Shown here piece after piece: positions 1 through 4,914 of a DNA stretch of 5,030 bases. Position numbers and translations under genes: made by a program. The stretch is from an uncultured Ardenticatenia bacterium. Its GTDB lineage: Bacteria; Chloroflexota; Anaerolineae; Promineifilales; Promineifilaceae. Where the stretch lies: assembly GCA_937858165.1 (NCBI GenBank), contig CALLZA010000632.1, positions 1 to 5,030 of the forward strand, written 5' to 3'. The notes below the pieces were generated by a model, which had not been told where the DNA came from, did not search any database, and was given only the letters and a program-made list of their open reading frames with translations. Positions within the stretch are counted from its first letter, which is position 1. The number at the start of each line of letters is the position of its first letter.

Positions 1-125
1 CGACATTTTTCTCGCTGTGATGGTCGATGCATGTCTGCTGGCTTGTATATATACGTCGGCCTGCGGTGACTGGAGTGGTGGACACGAGACATGCGATACA
101 CGTGGACGTGTGTGCTTGTGTTGTT
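1..125. other. Non-genomic read-through sequence left of the P5 adapter
   Basis: These bases lie outside the P5 end of an intact Illumina library adapter, so they cannot be part of the cloned insert. No coding signal, motif or similarity to the rest of the window is visible. The most likely origin is low-quality sequence read beyond the end of short library molecules and kept by the assembler. Confidence 0.85.
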
Positions 126-195
126 AAGGATACGGCGACCACCGAGATCTACACTAGATCGCTCGTCGGCAGCGTCAGATGTGTATAAGAGACAG
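126..195 (+). other. Illumina Nextera P5/i5/Read-1 adapter (contaminant)
   Basis: The order is the P5 flow-cell sequence (126-154, one mismatch near its 5' end), the 8-base index TAGATCGC (155-162, which I recognise as Nextera i5 501), the primer segment TCGTCGGCAGCGTC (163-176) and the 19-base Tn5 mosaic end (177-195). This is a complete synthetic library adapter in the correct orientation. Genomic DNA starts at 196. Any ORF crossing this boundary is artificial, including the one that begins with the peptide MCIRDR. Confidence 0.99.
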
Positions 196-1124
196 GTCCA
201 GGCCAGGCCGTCGCCGGCGTCGCGGTCGCGGCGGGGCTGGGGCCGATCCGGCTCGTCGCGGTAGATCAGCAGTTCCTTCGGCGTCGATGGCAGTTGGGCG
301 CAGACGGCCGGCGGCTGCCAGGCGCGTAGGGCGGCGATGGCCTCGTCGGCCGACGCCGGCTGCCCCAGCTTGACCGACACACTGGCCAGGTGGCCGTCGA
401 TGACCGGCACGCGGTTGGCCTGGGCGCTGACGGCGATGTCGGCCATGCGCATGTGGCCGTCGCGCACGTCGCCCAGCAGCTTCTTCGGCTCGTTTTGTAG
501 CTTCTCATCCTCGCCGCCGATGTGGGGCACGACGTTGTCATAGATGTCCAGCGACGACACGCCGGGGTAGCCCGCGCCGGAGATGGCCTGCATGGTGGTG
601 ATGATCGCCGCCGTGACGCCAAACGCCTCCTGGAACACCTTCAACGGCAGAATGGCGCTGGTCGTCGAGCAGTTGGGGCTGGCGACGATGAAGCCTGGCC
701 ACTTGTTTTCGGCCTGCTGGGTGGGGATGAGGCAGGTGTGGTCGGGGTTGACCTCCGGGATGAGCAGCGGCACGTTGGGCGTCATGCGGAAGACGGACGT
801 ATTGGTGACCACGGCGTAGCCGGCGGCGGCGAACTGCGGCTCCCACTCCTTGGCCTCGCTGGTGGGCAGGGCGGAAAAGACGACGGGCGGCCGGCCGGGG
901 ATGTCCAGGTTGGGCGTTGTGGGCTGGACGATGAGTTCGGCGGCGCGCGCGGGCACGCGACCGGGCATCAGCCAGTTGACGCCCTCGCCATAGGGGCGAC
1001 CGACGGTGCGGTCGGAGCCGGTGACGGCCACTACCTCGAACCACGGATGATCGGCCAGGAGCTGCACAAAGCGCTGCCCCACCGTCCCCGTCGCGCCCAA
1101 CACACCCACCGGTATCTTATTCAT
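196..1124 (-). CDS. asd: Aspartate-semialdehyde dehydrogenase, C-terminus cut by adapter
   Basis: This enzyme makes L-aspartate 4-semialdehyde from aspartyl phosphate with NADPH, the branch-point step to lysine, threonine and methionine. It is cytosolic. From the ATG, 309 codons are present. The Rossmann motif GATGTVG is at residues 10-16. The active-site segment SPNCSTT carries the nucleophile Cys152, QAISGAG follows at 179-185, and RVPVIDGH supplies the conserved Arg238 and the probable general base His245. The tail RRDRDAGDG is typical of the family's C-terminal part, so only about 30-40 residues are missing from a protein of roughly 340-350. The sequence type resembles the archaeal/fungal-like ASADH branch. 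A strong Shine-Dalgarno, AAAGGAGAA (1130-1138), sits 5 nt before the start. The gene follows a T-box leader. The truncation is a library-end artefact, not a mutation. Confidence 0.95.
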
Positions 1125-1129
1125 TGTCG

Positions 1130-1138
1130 TTCTCCTTT
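1130..1138 (-). promoter_or_regulatory. Shine-Dalgarno of asd
   Basis: The minus-strand sequence AAAGGAGAA lies 5 nt upstream of the ATG at 1124. It fixes the asd start. Confidence 0.9.
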
Positions 1139-1148
1139 CGAGGGTAGA

Positions 1149-1238
1149 GCTCACGCAAAGGCGCAAAGAAGCAAAGGACGCCAAGAAAGAACCTCTCTTC
1201 TTTGCGTCCTTTGCTCTCTTTGCGATCTTTGCGTGAGC
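1149..1238. repeat. TTTGCG-family inverted repeat R1 (long hairpin)
   Basis: The outer ends are GCTCACGC (1149-1156) and GCGTGAGC (1231-1238). The arms are runs of CGCAAAG/CTTTGCG words that pair imperfectly over about 40 bases each, with a short centre near 1190-1196. Related copies occur at about 1679-1779, 2411-2486 and 3252-3291. R1 lies between the T-box terminator and the asd ribosome binding site, so it would be transcribed as a large hairpin in the asd leader. Repeats of this type are widespread in intergenic DNA of Chloroflexota, Planctomycetota and some cyanobacteria. Their function is not known to me. Confidence 0.85.
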
Positions 1239-1271
1239 GTCTTTCCATCTATCCCTGTTTCACTCTCACAG

Positions 1272-1307
1272 AAACAAAAGCGCCGTCACCCACATGGGGC
1301 GACGGCG
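1272..1307 (-). terminator. T-box-controlled intrinsic terminator before asd
   Basis: On the minus strand the stem CGCCGTC (1307-1301) pairs with GACGGCG (1287-1281). It is extended by an inner CCC/GGG, and followed by CTTTTGTTT (1280-1272). The 5' half of the stem overlaps bases needed for the antiterminator, which is the expected switch geometry. Confidence 0.9.
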
Positions 1308-1512
1308 TCGCGATTCCACCCAATTTTAGCGGGCCTGCGCCCGCGCTCATTGTCGGCCGATAACGGAGCCTGCCGAGTTGCCTTACTGGCCGCGCGGGCG
1401 TTGGGGCAACCACTCCCGGGGGGTTTTCGTCGCGCGCACCGTTGGCGTGGCTTTCAACCTATGGCCACCGCCTCTCTGTCACGGTCATTGCGGGTACTCG
1501 TCCCGGTCAACG
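1272..1512 (-). ncRNA. T-box riboswitch leader of asd, probably threonine-responsive
   Basis: T-box leaders bind a specific tRNA and let transcription continue when that tRNA is uncharged. Read on the minus strand, stem I opens at about 1512 with CCGGGACGAGTACCCG, which carries the AGTA specifier-loop element. It continues with the AGAGAG bulge and the apical GGTTGAAAGCC segment (about 1450-1475). A perfect stem III (GCGGGC-GCAG-GCCCGC, 1344-1329) precedes the T-box GGGTGGAATCGCG (1321-1309). The antiterminator can form from UGGG/CCCA and GCG/CGC around the bulge UGGAAUC. It excludes the downstream terminator hairpin. The canonical ACC of the T-box is AUC here. In UGGN, N is A, so the tRNA discriminator should be U, as in many bacterial tRNA-Thr. 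ACC (1424-1422) is a candidate threonine specifier, but I could not fix the specifier loop with certainty. Confidence 0.88.
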
Positions 1513-1532
1513 ATTTCGCTTATTGAACTGTG

Positions 1533-1614
1533 TGCCCTGGAGAGGACTCGAACCTCCACGTCCAAAGGACATAGGCCCTCAACCTACCGCGTATGCCAAT
1601 TCCGCCACCAGGGC
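1533..1614 (-). tRNA. tRNA-Leu(GAG)
   Basis: This is a class II tRNA of 82 nt. The acceptor stem GCCCTGG (1614-1608) pairs perfectly with CCAGGGC (1540-1534), and the discriminator is A (1533). The anticodon stem GTAGG/CCTAT encloses the loop TTGAGGG, giving anticodon GAG, which reads CUC and CUU leucine codons. A long variable arm, GTCC-TTT-GGAC, and a T arm with loop TTCGAGT follow. The 3' CCA is not encoded. A consensus promoter lies 15 nt upstream, and the asd T-box leader begins about 20 nt downstream on the same strand. Confidence 0.97.
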
Positions 1615-1628
1615 AATCGTAAGGACGT

Positions 1629-1657
1629 ATTATAGCCGCATCGGGGCGGGGCGTCAA
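1629..1657 (-). promoter_or_regulatory. Sigma-70-type promoter of tRNA-Leu (and probably asd)
   Basis: On the minus strand, TTGACG (1657-1652), 17 nt of spacer and a perfect TATAAT (1634-1629) predict a start near 1622, about 8 nt before the tRNA. I see no convincing second promoter and no terminator between the tRNA and the T-box leader, so this promoter may also drive asd. Confidence 0.88.
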
Positions 1658-1678
1658 TCGACTTCCTTAGGGCGCGAA

Positions 1679-1779
1679 GCGCTCACGGAAAGGACGCCAC
1701 GGAGCAAAGGGCGCAAAGAAGAGATTTTCTTGGCGTTCTTTGCTTCCCTGGCCTGGGCTCTTCTCCCGACCGTAAGCGG
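1679..1779. repeat. TTTGCG-family repeat R2, degenerate hairpin
   Basis: The left arm begins GCGCTCACGGAAAGGACGCC and carries GCAAAGGGCGCAAAGAA. The right arm has TTCTTGGCGTTCTTTGC and decays into CCGTAAGCGG. The words and symmetry are those of R1 and R3, but the right arm is partly lost. The copy fills the space between the divergent tRNA-Leu promoter and the HhH-gene promoter. Confidence 0.7.
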
Positions 1780-1786
1780 AAAAGAA

Positions 1787-1819
1787 TTGAACACGGATGG
1801 CGCGGTTTCATGTTACAAT
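1787..1819 (+). promoter_or_regulatory. Extended -10 promoter of the HhH gene
   Basis: TGTTACAAT (1811-1819) is an extended -10 element (TG-N-TACAAT, one base from consensus). TTGAAC (1787-1792) is a possible -35 box, but its 21-nt spacing is too long to count for much. The predicted start is near 1826, giving an untranslated leader of about 65 nt before the ATG at 1892. Confidence 0.55.
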
Positions 1820-1891
1820 GGTCATGTTATCTGGTGGTGCATGAGGCGGTAACTCGCTGTTGCCGGATGTTGAAAAGGAAAGGGAAGCGAT

Positions 1892-2389
1892 ATGTCCAAG
1901 ATAACCAATCCCAAGGCGTGGTATCTGTTGGGGGCGGGCGCGGTGGCGTTGGCCGCCGACGGCGCGCGCCGTCTGTTGCGGCGGCGTCGGGCGGATGGCT
2001 CAGCCGGCTATCGGTCGGCCGAGGTGCCGATGGAAGCCGACGCCCCAGCCAAGGTGGCGACGACTGCGCCGGTCGTCACGTCTGCGCCCACGGCCGAGGC
2101 CCAGGCCAAGACGAAGAAGGCTGTCGAAGAGGTGGGCCGACAAGCCGCACTGGCCAAGAGCCCAGCGGCCGACACAGTCACGCGCACGGCCGAAGCGGTG
2201 CTGGCCGCTGATGACCTGACCGAGATCAAGGGCATCGGCCCCGTCTTTGCCGAGCGGCTGCGCCAGGCGGGGATTACGACGTTTGCCGACGTGGCCCAGG
2301 CGTCGGCTGACCAGTTGCGCGATGTGACCCACGCCACCAGCGTCGCCAACCCGGACGAGTGGATCGAACAGGCCAAAGCGCGCCAGTAG
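1892..2389 (+). CDS. Small helix-hairpin-helix domain protein, possibly membrane-anchored
   Basis: This 165-residue protein is of unknown specific role. Residues about 9-24 form a short apolar stretch followed by an arginine cluster (RRLLRRRR, 26-33). That could be a weak membrane anchor with a cytoplasmic basic flank. Residues 40-105 are a low-complexity Ala/Pro/Thr/Glu linker with a charged segment at 70-90. The C-terminus carries a clear HhH motif with its hairpin at KGIGP (113-117), followed by a second helix and ITTFADVA. It resembles the HhH_5-type domain found next to, or fused to, many unrelated proteins, where it usually binds DNA without sequence specificity. The start is supported by AGGGA (1881-1885), 6 nt upstream of the ATG. 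The gene is monocistronic and converges on the selenoprotein gene. The domain call is firm; membrane anchoring and DNA binding are inferences. Confidence 0.85.
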   Translation: MSKITNPKAWYLLGAGAVALAADGARRLLRRRRADGSAGYRSAEVPMEADAPAKVATTAPVVTSAPTAEAQAKTKKAVEEVGRQAALAKSPAADTVTRTAEAVLAADDLTEIKGIGPVFAERLRQAGITTFADVAQASADQLRDVTHATSVANPDEWIEQAKARQ

Positions 2390-2410
2390 CCGGGTCGTAG
2401 CCGAATTGTT

Positions 2411-2486
2411 AAGACCTCACGCTAAGGACGAAAGAACGTCAGGACCAGTTTTCTTAGCCCTCTTTGCGCCCTTGGCGTGAGATCTT
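2411..2486. repeat. TTTGCG-family inverted repeat R3 between convergent genes
   Basis: AAGACCTCACGC (2411-2422) is mirrored by GCGTGAGATCTT (2475-2486) with one mismatch, and inner words such as CTAAGG and CCTTGG also pair. It sits between the stop of the HhH gene (2389) and the stop of the selenoprotein gene (2496). A transcribed hairpin here could act as a bidirectional terminator, but neither side has a convincing uridine tract, so that role is a guess. Confidence 0.8.
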
Positions 2487-2495
2487 CTTCTGACT

Positions 2496-3071
2496 CTAGG
2501 CTGTGGCCGCCGCCGACTCGTTGGCCGCCTGCCACCAGCGCACGAGTTCTTCCAGATCGGGCTGGTCGCCCGCGTGCTTACCATAGTAGGCGTAGCGCAC
2601 CGTGCCCTGGGCGTCGATGATAAACGTGCCCGGCAGCCGTTGCTGGTCGCCGGTGGCTGTCCCCTGGCGGTGTCCCTCGCGCGCCGCCCTCGCCCCGGCC
2701 GCCAGCGCGTCGGGAGCCAACATGCGTAGCATGTTCCCTTTCTCAATGCCGAACGCCTCGTAGAGCGTCGGCTCCTCATTGGTCAGACACTCAACGCTGG
2801 GCGCCAGCTTGCCGCCAAAGTGGCGAGCATGCTTCGGTTCGCCCAGGCCGACAGCCAGGATGCGCAACCCGGCGGCCTCAATCTTCTCGTGGTGCAGCTC
2901 CAACTGAGCTAGCCATTCACGACAGTGAATTCAGCCAAAGTGGCGCAAAAAGGTTAGCAGTAGTGGCCCTTCGCCCCAGAAGGTGGACACGGATACAGGC
3001 AAGCCGTCGACGTTCAGGCACAGCCCGTCCGGCGCAGCATCGCCCGGTTGCAGTTTCTTTGTCTTAGCCAT
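2496..3071 (-). CDS. Peroxiredoxin-like (AhpC/TSA, PrxL2/SelU-like) selenoprotein with UxxC
   Basis: This is a probable thiol/selenol oxidoreductase with a thioredoxin fold, cytosolic as no signal peptide is seen. Read through codon 47 (UGA, 2933-2931), the ORF gives 191 residues, normal for the family. LLLTFLRHFG (37-46) runs into U47-I-H-C50-R-E, the exact site of the CxxC redox motif in cysteine homologues. LRILAVGLGEP, LTNEEPTLYEAFGIEKG and LPGTFIIDAQGTVRYAYYG follow in the usual order, and the frame is unbroken on both sides of the UGA. A SECIS-like hairpin lies 25 nt past the UGA. The start is ATG 3071, with GAGGGAG (3090-3084) 12 nt upstream; ATG 3092 is in frame but lacks a Shine-Dalgarno. 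Without recoding, callers would start at TTG 2903 and lose the active site. A nonsense mutation or a sequencing error is the alternative, less likely given the position and the hairpin. The selenocysteine machinery must be encoded elsewhere. Confidence 0.88.
2896..2910 (-). promoter_or_regulatory. Putative bacterial SECIS element
   Basis: On the mRNA, AGCUC (2910-2906) pairs perfectly with GAGCU (2900-2896) around the loop AGUUG. A U-G pair extends the stem, and GG/CC can extend it further across a small internal loop. The loop starts 25 nt after the UGA and has G at its second position. Both agree with the published bacterial SECIS pattern as I know it: a loop of 3-14 nt, G in the first two loop positions, and roughly 16-37 nt from the UGA. 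A second hairpin, AUUCAC-UGUC-GUGAAU (2930-2915), fills the space between the UGA and this stem. Confidence 0.72.
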
Positions 3072-3083
3072 AAACCATTCGCG

Positions 3084-3090
3084 CTCCCTC
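3084..3090 (-). promoter_or_regulatory. Shine-Dalgarno of the selenoprotein gene, long spacing
   Basis: GAGGGAG ends 12 nt before ATG 3071. It is only 5 nt before a different ATG at 3078, which opens a four-codon frame (ATG GTT TAT GGC TAA) whose stop overlaps the real start. Initiation at 3071 could therefore partly depend on termination of this tiny upstream frame. Confidence 0.55.
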
Positions 3091-3128
3091 ATCGCATAAG
3101 CATGAACAAACTATTGACATTTCAACCC

Positions 3129-3157
3129 ATTATACTGTCTATACGGCTTTGTGTCAA
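3129..3157 (-). promoter_or_regulatory. Perfect consensus promoter of the selenoprotein gene
   Basis: On the minus strand TTGACA (3157-3152), exactly 17 nt of spacer and TATAAT (3134-3129) match both hexamers without a mismatch. The predicted start is near 3122, leaving a leader of about 50 nt. The 8-base inverted repeat TATTGACA (3112-3119) / TGTCAATA (3152-3159) brackets the core promoter. One arm contains the -35 box and the other lies just past the start, so an operator is conceivable. Confidence 0.92.
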
Positions 3158-3251
3158 TATTTTGCACATATTTACCAAGGGCTTTTCAGTTGTTGCTTTT
3201 GAACACGAGTAGGGGGTAGGCGACAGCGAGGAACATAGGTGCGCAGAGTCG

Positions 3252-3291
3252 TTCTCTTGGCGGTCTTTGTGCCCTCAGCGATCTTTGCGTG
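3252..3291. repeat. TTTGCG-family repeat R4, half copy
   Basis: GCGATCTTTGCGTG (3278-3291) is identical to 1222-1235 in R1. TTCTCTTGGCGGTCTTTG upstream is in the same style. The opposite arm is absent or too decayed to see. The last codons and the stop of the minus-strand fusion gene lie inside this copy. Confidence 0.7.
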
Positions 3292-4816
3292 CGGCCTCTT
3301 TTTGCTGACTGGGCCATGGCCCGACACATTCGCGGCGGGCAAAGAACTCGCAGCCGGCGTGGGTTGGGTGGGCGCGCACCGGTGTGCCGGCCGGCAGACC
3401 GCGCATGGCCCACAGCGTCACCAGATTGCCGCCGGAGGCCACGAGCATCCACACGCCCCAGACGACCAGGAGCCACGAGCCGACGGCGATGCCGACAACC
3501 CCCGGCACGACGCCGAGCAGCACGCCCGGCGCGAGCAGGATGGCGCGGTAGGTGCGCGCCGGCAGCAGCGTCGTGCAGCGCACCCGCGGGGCCAGCCCGA
3601 CATGGCCCGCCCCTAGTCGTGCCGTGCCGCGCGGCACCCGGCCGATAACGTAGTAGGCCGCCAGATGCGCCGCCTCGTGCAGCAGCAGCCCGGCCAGGAG
3701 CAGGCCGAAGAAGCCCAGCAGCGCCGCCACCGGTCGCCCGGCCGGCAAACGTGGTGGGGCCAATCCCCAACGCAACTGGTAGGGCACGAACAGGGCGAGG
3801 AGCGACACGGGGACGGCGGCGAAGGAGAGCATCATCGCCGCCGCCGGGGCGACGGTGCGCTCGCCGACGGCTTGGGGGGCGGGGCCGGCGGCGGGGTGTG
3901 GAGCGTTGCCCATTGGAGGCGCGGTGTGCTTCGTGGCCGCCTCCGGCCTGTATTCGACTGACAGGGCACGCCCGAAGAAGGCCAGCAGTTGTTGGTCGTA
4001 CTCCTCCGGCGCAACAGCCCAGCCGGTGGCGTGGGCAGCGTCGGGGATCTCATAGAGCGTTTTCGGCTCGCCGGCTGCGGCGAACAGATGGCGCGTCAGG
4101 CGGTGTTCGCGACGCTTGCCGGCGCTGATCAGTAGCAGCGGCCGCCCGCCGAGGCGGTTGAGAGCGTGGGCGTTGGCCGGCAGGCGCGGGTCGGGAGCCA
4201 GCCGTTCCAGGGCGGCGTAGAACAGGTACGCCTGCGGGTAGCGCCATAGCCGGTCGGCCACGCCCGACGGCGGCGGCAGGTCGGGCAACGCGCCGGGCAG
4301 CGGCCCGTCGGCCGCCGCGCCGCGGATGAAGGCGTTGCGCGCCGCGGCGTGGAGGGCCAGCGTGCCGCCCAGCCCGACGCCCAGGACGGCGACGCGCGCC
4401 CGCACATCGTGGCGGCGGGCGACCCAGGCCACGGCGGCCAGCGTGTCATCGACGGCCGCGCCGCGGTTGAAGCGCCGGCCGTCGCTGCGGCCGTGGGCGC
4501 GCAGATCGAGCATCAGCACGCCGTACCCCGCGTGCGACAGCGTCTCCGCGTGGGGGGCCAGGGCCAACCGGTTCGTGCCGTGGTCGTGGAGCAGGACGAC
4601 GGCCGCGCCGTTACGCGATGGCATGTACCAGCCCCGCAGTTGTGCGCCGTCACTGCCGAGTGTCACGTCTTCATACGCCGCGCCCCAATCGGCCGGCGTG
4701 CGGTCGGCGGGGCGCACGCGTGGCGGATAGGTGAACAGCCAGGCGGCCAGCAACGGCCGCAGCAGTGCGCCGAGCAGGACGAGAATGACCAGGGCGACGG
4801 CGAGGACGGCGATCAT
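3275..4816 (-). CDS. Fusion: degenerate alpha/beta-hydrolase domain plus DUF3267-like membrane zincin
   Basis: This 513-residue membrane protein has two modules. Residues 2-29 are a hydrophobic anchor. Residues 48-285 follow the alpha/beta-hydrolase order: VVLLHDHGTNR (73-83), MLDLRAHGRSDG (102-113), the elbow LGVGLGG (145-151) and PDAAHATG (258-265) with the catalytic-His position. The elbow has Gly148 where Ser belongs, and the acid-residue region reads SAGKRREH without Asp, so hydrolase activity is doubtful. A Pro/Ala-rich linker (286-325) leads to a multi-pass domain with HEAAH (380-384), LAP near 428-430 and a C-terminal HPT, as in putative zincin (DUF3267) proteins. Whether it is an active protease is unknown. 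The start is ATG 4816, with an in-frame TAG 6 nt upstream and only a weak Shine-Dalgarno; a near-leaderless mRNA is possible. Internal ATG 3913 lacks a ribosome site, which supports one polypeptide. Confidence 0.82.
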   Translation of the reverse strand: MIAVLAVALVILVLLGALLRPLLAAWLFTYPPRVRPADRTPADWGAAYEDVTLGSDGAQLRGWYMPSRNGAAVVLLHDHGTNRLALAPHAETLSHAGYGVLMLDLRAHGRSDGRRFNRGAAVDDTLAAVAWVARRHDVRARVAVLGVGLGGTLALHAAARNAFIRGAAADGPLPGALPDLPPPSGVADRLWRYPQAYLFYAALERLAPDPRLPANAHALNRLGGRPLLLISAGKRREHRLTRHLFAAAGEPKTLYEIPDAAHATGWAVAPEEYDQQLLAFFGRALSVEYRPEAATKHTAPPMGNAPHPAAGPAPQAVGERTVAPAAAMMLSFAAVPVSLLALFVPYQLRWGLAPPRLPAGRPVAALLGFFGLLLAGLLLHEAAHLAAYYVIGRVPRGTARLGAGHVGLAPRVRCTTLLPARTYRAILLAPGVLLGVVPGVVGIAVGSWLLVVWGVWMLVASGGNLVTLWAMRGLPAGTPVRAHPTHAGCEFFARRECVGPWPSQQKEAARKDR

Positions 4817-4825
4817 GACCTGCTA

Positions 4826-4831
4826 ATTGTA
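4826..4831 (-). promoter_or_regulatory. Possible -10 box of the fusion gene (near-leaderless)
   Basis: On the minus strand TACAAT lies 9 nt before the ATG at 4816, which would start the RNA only a few nucleotides before the start codon. No -35 hexamer is visible, because the repeat palindrome occupies that place. The evidence is weak. Confidence 0.3.
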
Positions 4832-4874
4832 GCTCGATTCTCCAGAATCGCGCGATTCCGGAGAATCGCGCTAC
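4829..4874. repeat. GTAGC...GCTAC palindromic repeat, second family
   Basis: The left arm GTAGCTCGATTCTCC (4829-4843) pairs with GGAGAATCGCGCTAC (4860-4874) at 14 of 15 positions. The centre contains AATCGCGCGATT (4846-4857), itself a perfect palindrome. The layout resembles a REP-like mobile or structural element. It lies directly upstream of the fusion gene. Confidence 0.8.
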
Positions 4875-4893
4875 GGCCGCATGGCGCAGTCGG

Positions 4894-4909
4894 GCGATTC
4901 GCGCTACAC
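4894..4909. repeat. Partial second copy of the GTAGC/GCTAC repeat
   Basis: GCGATTCGCGCTACA repeats the right-hand end of the neighbouring palindrome, with AATCGCGCTAC changed to ATTCGCGCTAC. The remaining arm is missing or lies across the contig end. Confidence 0.55.
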
Positions 4910-4914
4910 TCCAC

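Noticed and set aside
179..373. Plus-strand ORF starting in the P5 adapter
   Set aside because: It starts within synthetic sequence and runs antisense to asd in an arginine-rich frame.
522..1526. Long plus-strand ORF of 334 codons
   Set aside because: It is the antisense shadow of asd, the T-box leader and repeat R1. Its translation is Gly/Arg/Asp-rich, with no family features, and crosses the hairpin repeat.
1422..1614. T-box recognising the neighbouring tRNA-Leu(GAG)
   Set aside because: tRNA-Leu here has discriminator A, which would need UGGU. The leader has UGGA, and no CUC specifier is seen on the 3' side of stem I.
2496..2903. Short gene starting at TTG 2903
   Set aside because: It would start in the middle of the thioredoxin fold, after the redox motif. 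The coding frame continues upstream through UGA to a well-placed start and promoter.
3114..3136. Plus-strand promoter from TTGACA and TATACT
   Set aside because: The spacing is only 11 nt and no plus-strand gene follows. The hexamer is explained by the inverted repeat around the minus-strand promoter.
3186..3770. Minus-strand 194-codon ORF
   Set aside because: It is an out-of-frame shadow of the fusion gene, Gly/Ala/Arg-rich and without motifs. The overlapping frame has the HEAAH motif and consistent membrane segments.
3911..3913. Internal ATG as start of a separate DUF3267-like gene
   Set aside because: There is no Shine-Dalgarno upstream and no stop codon between the two modules; the frame is continuous.
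4829..4909. CRISPR array
   Set aside because: There are only one full and one partial copy, the repeats are inverted rather than direct, and there is no regular spacer.
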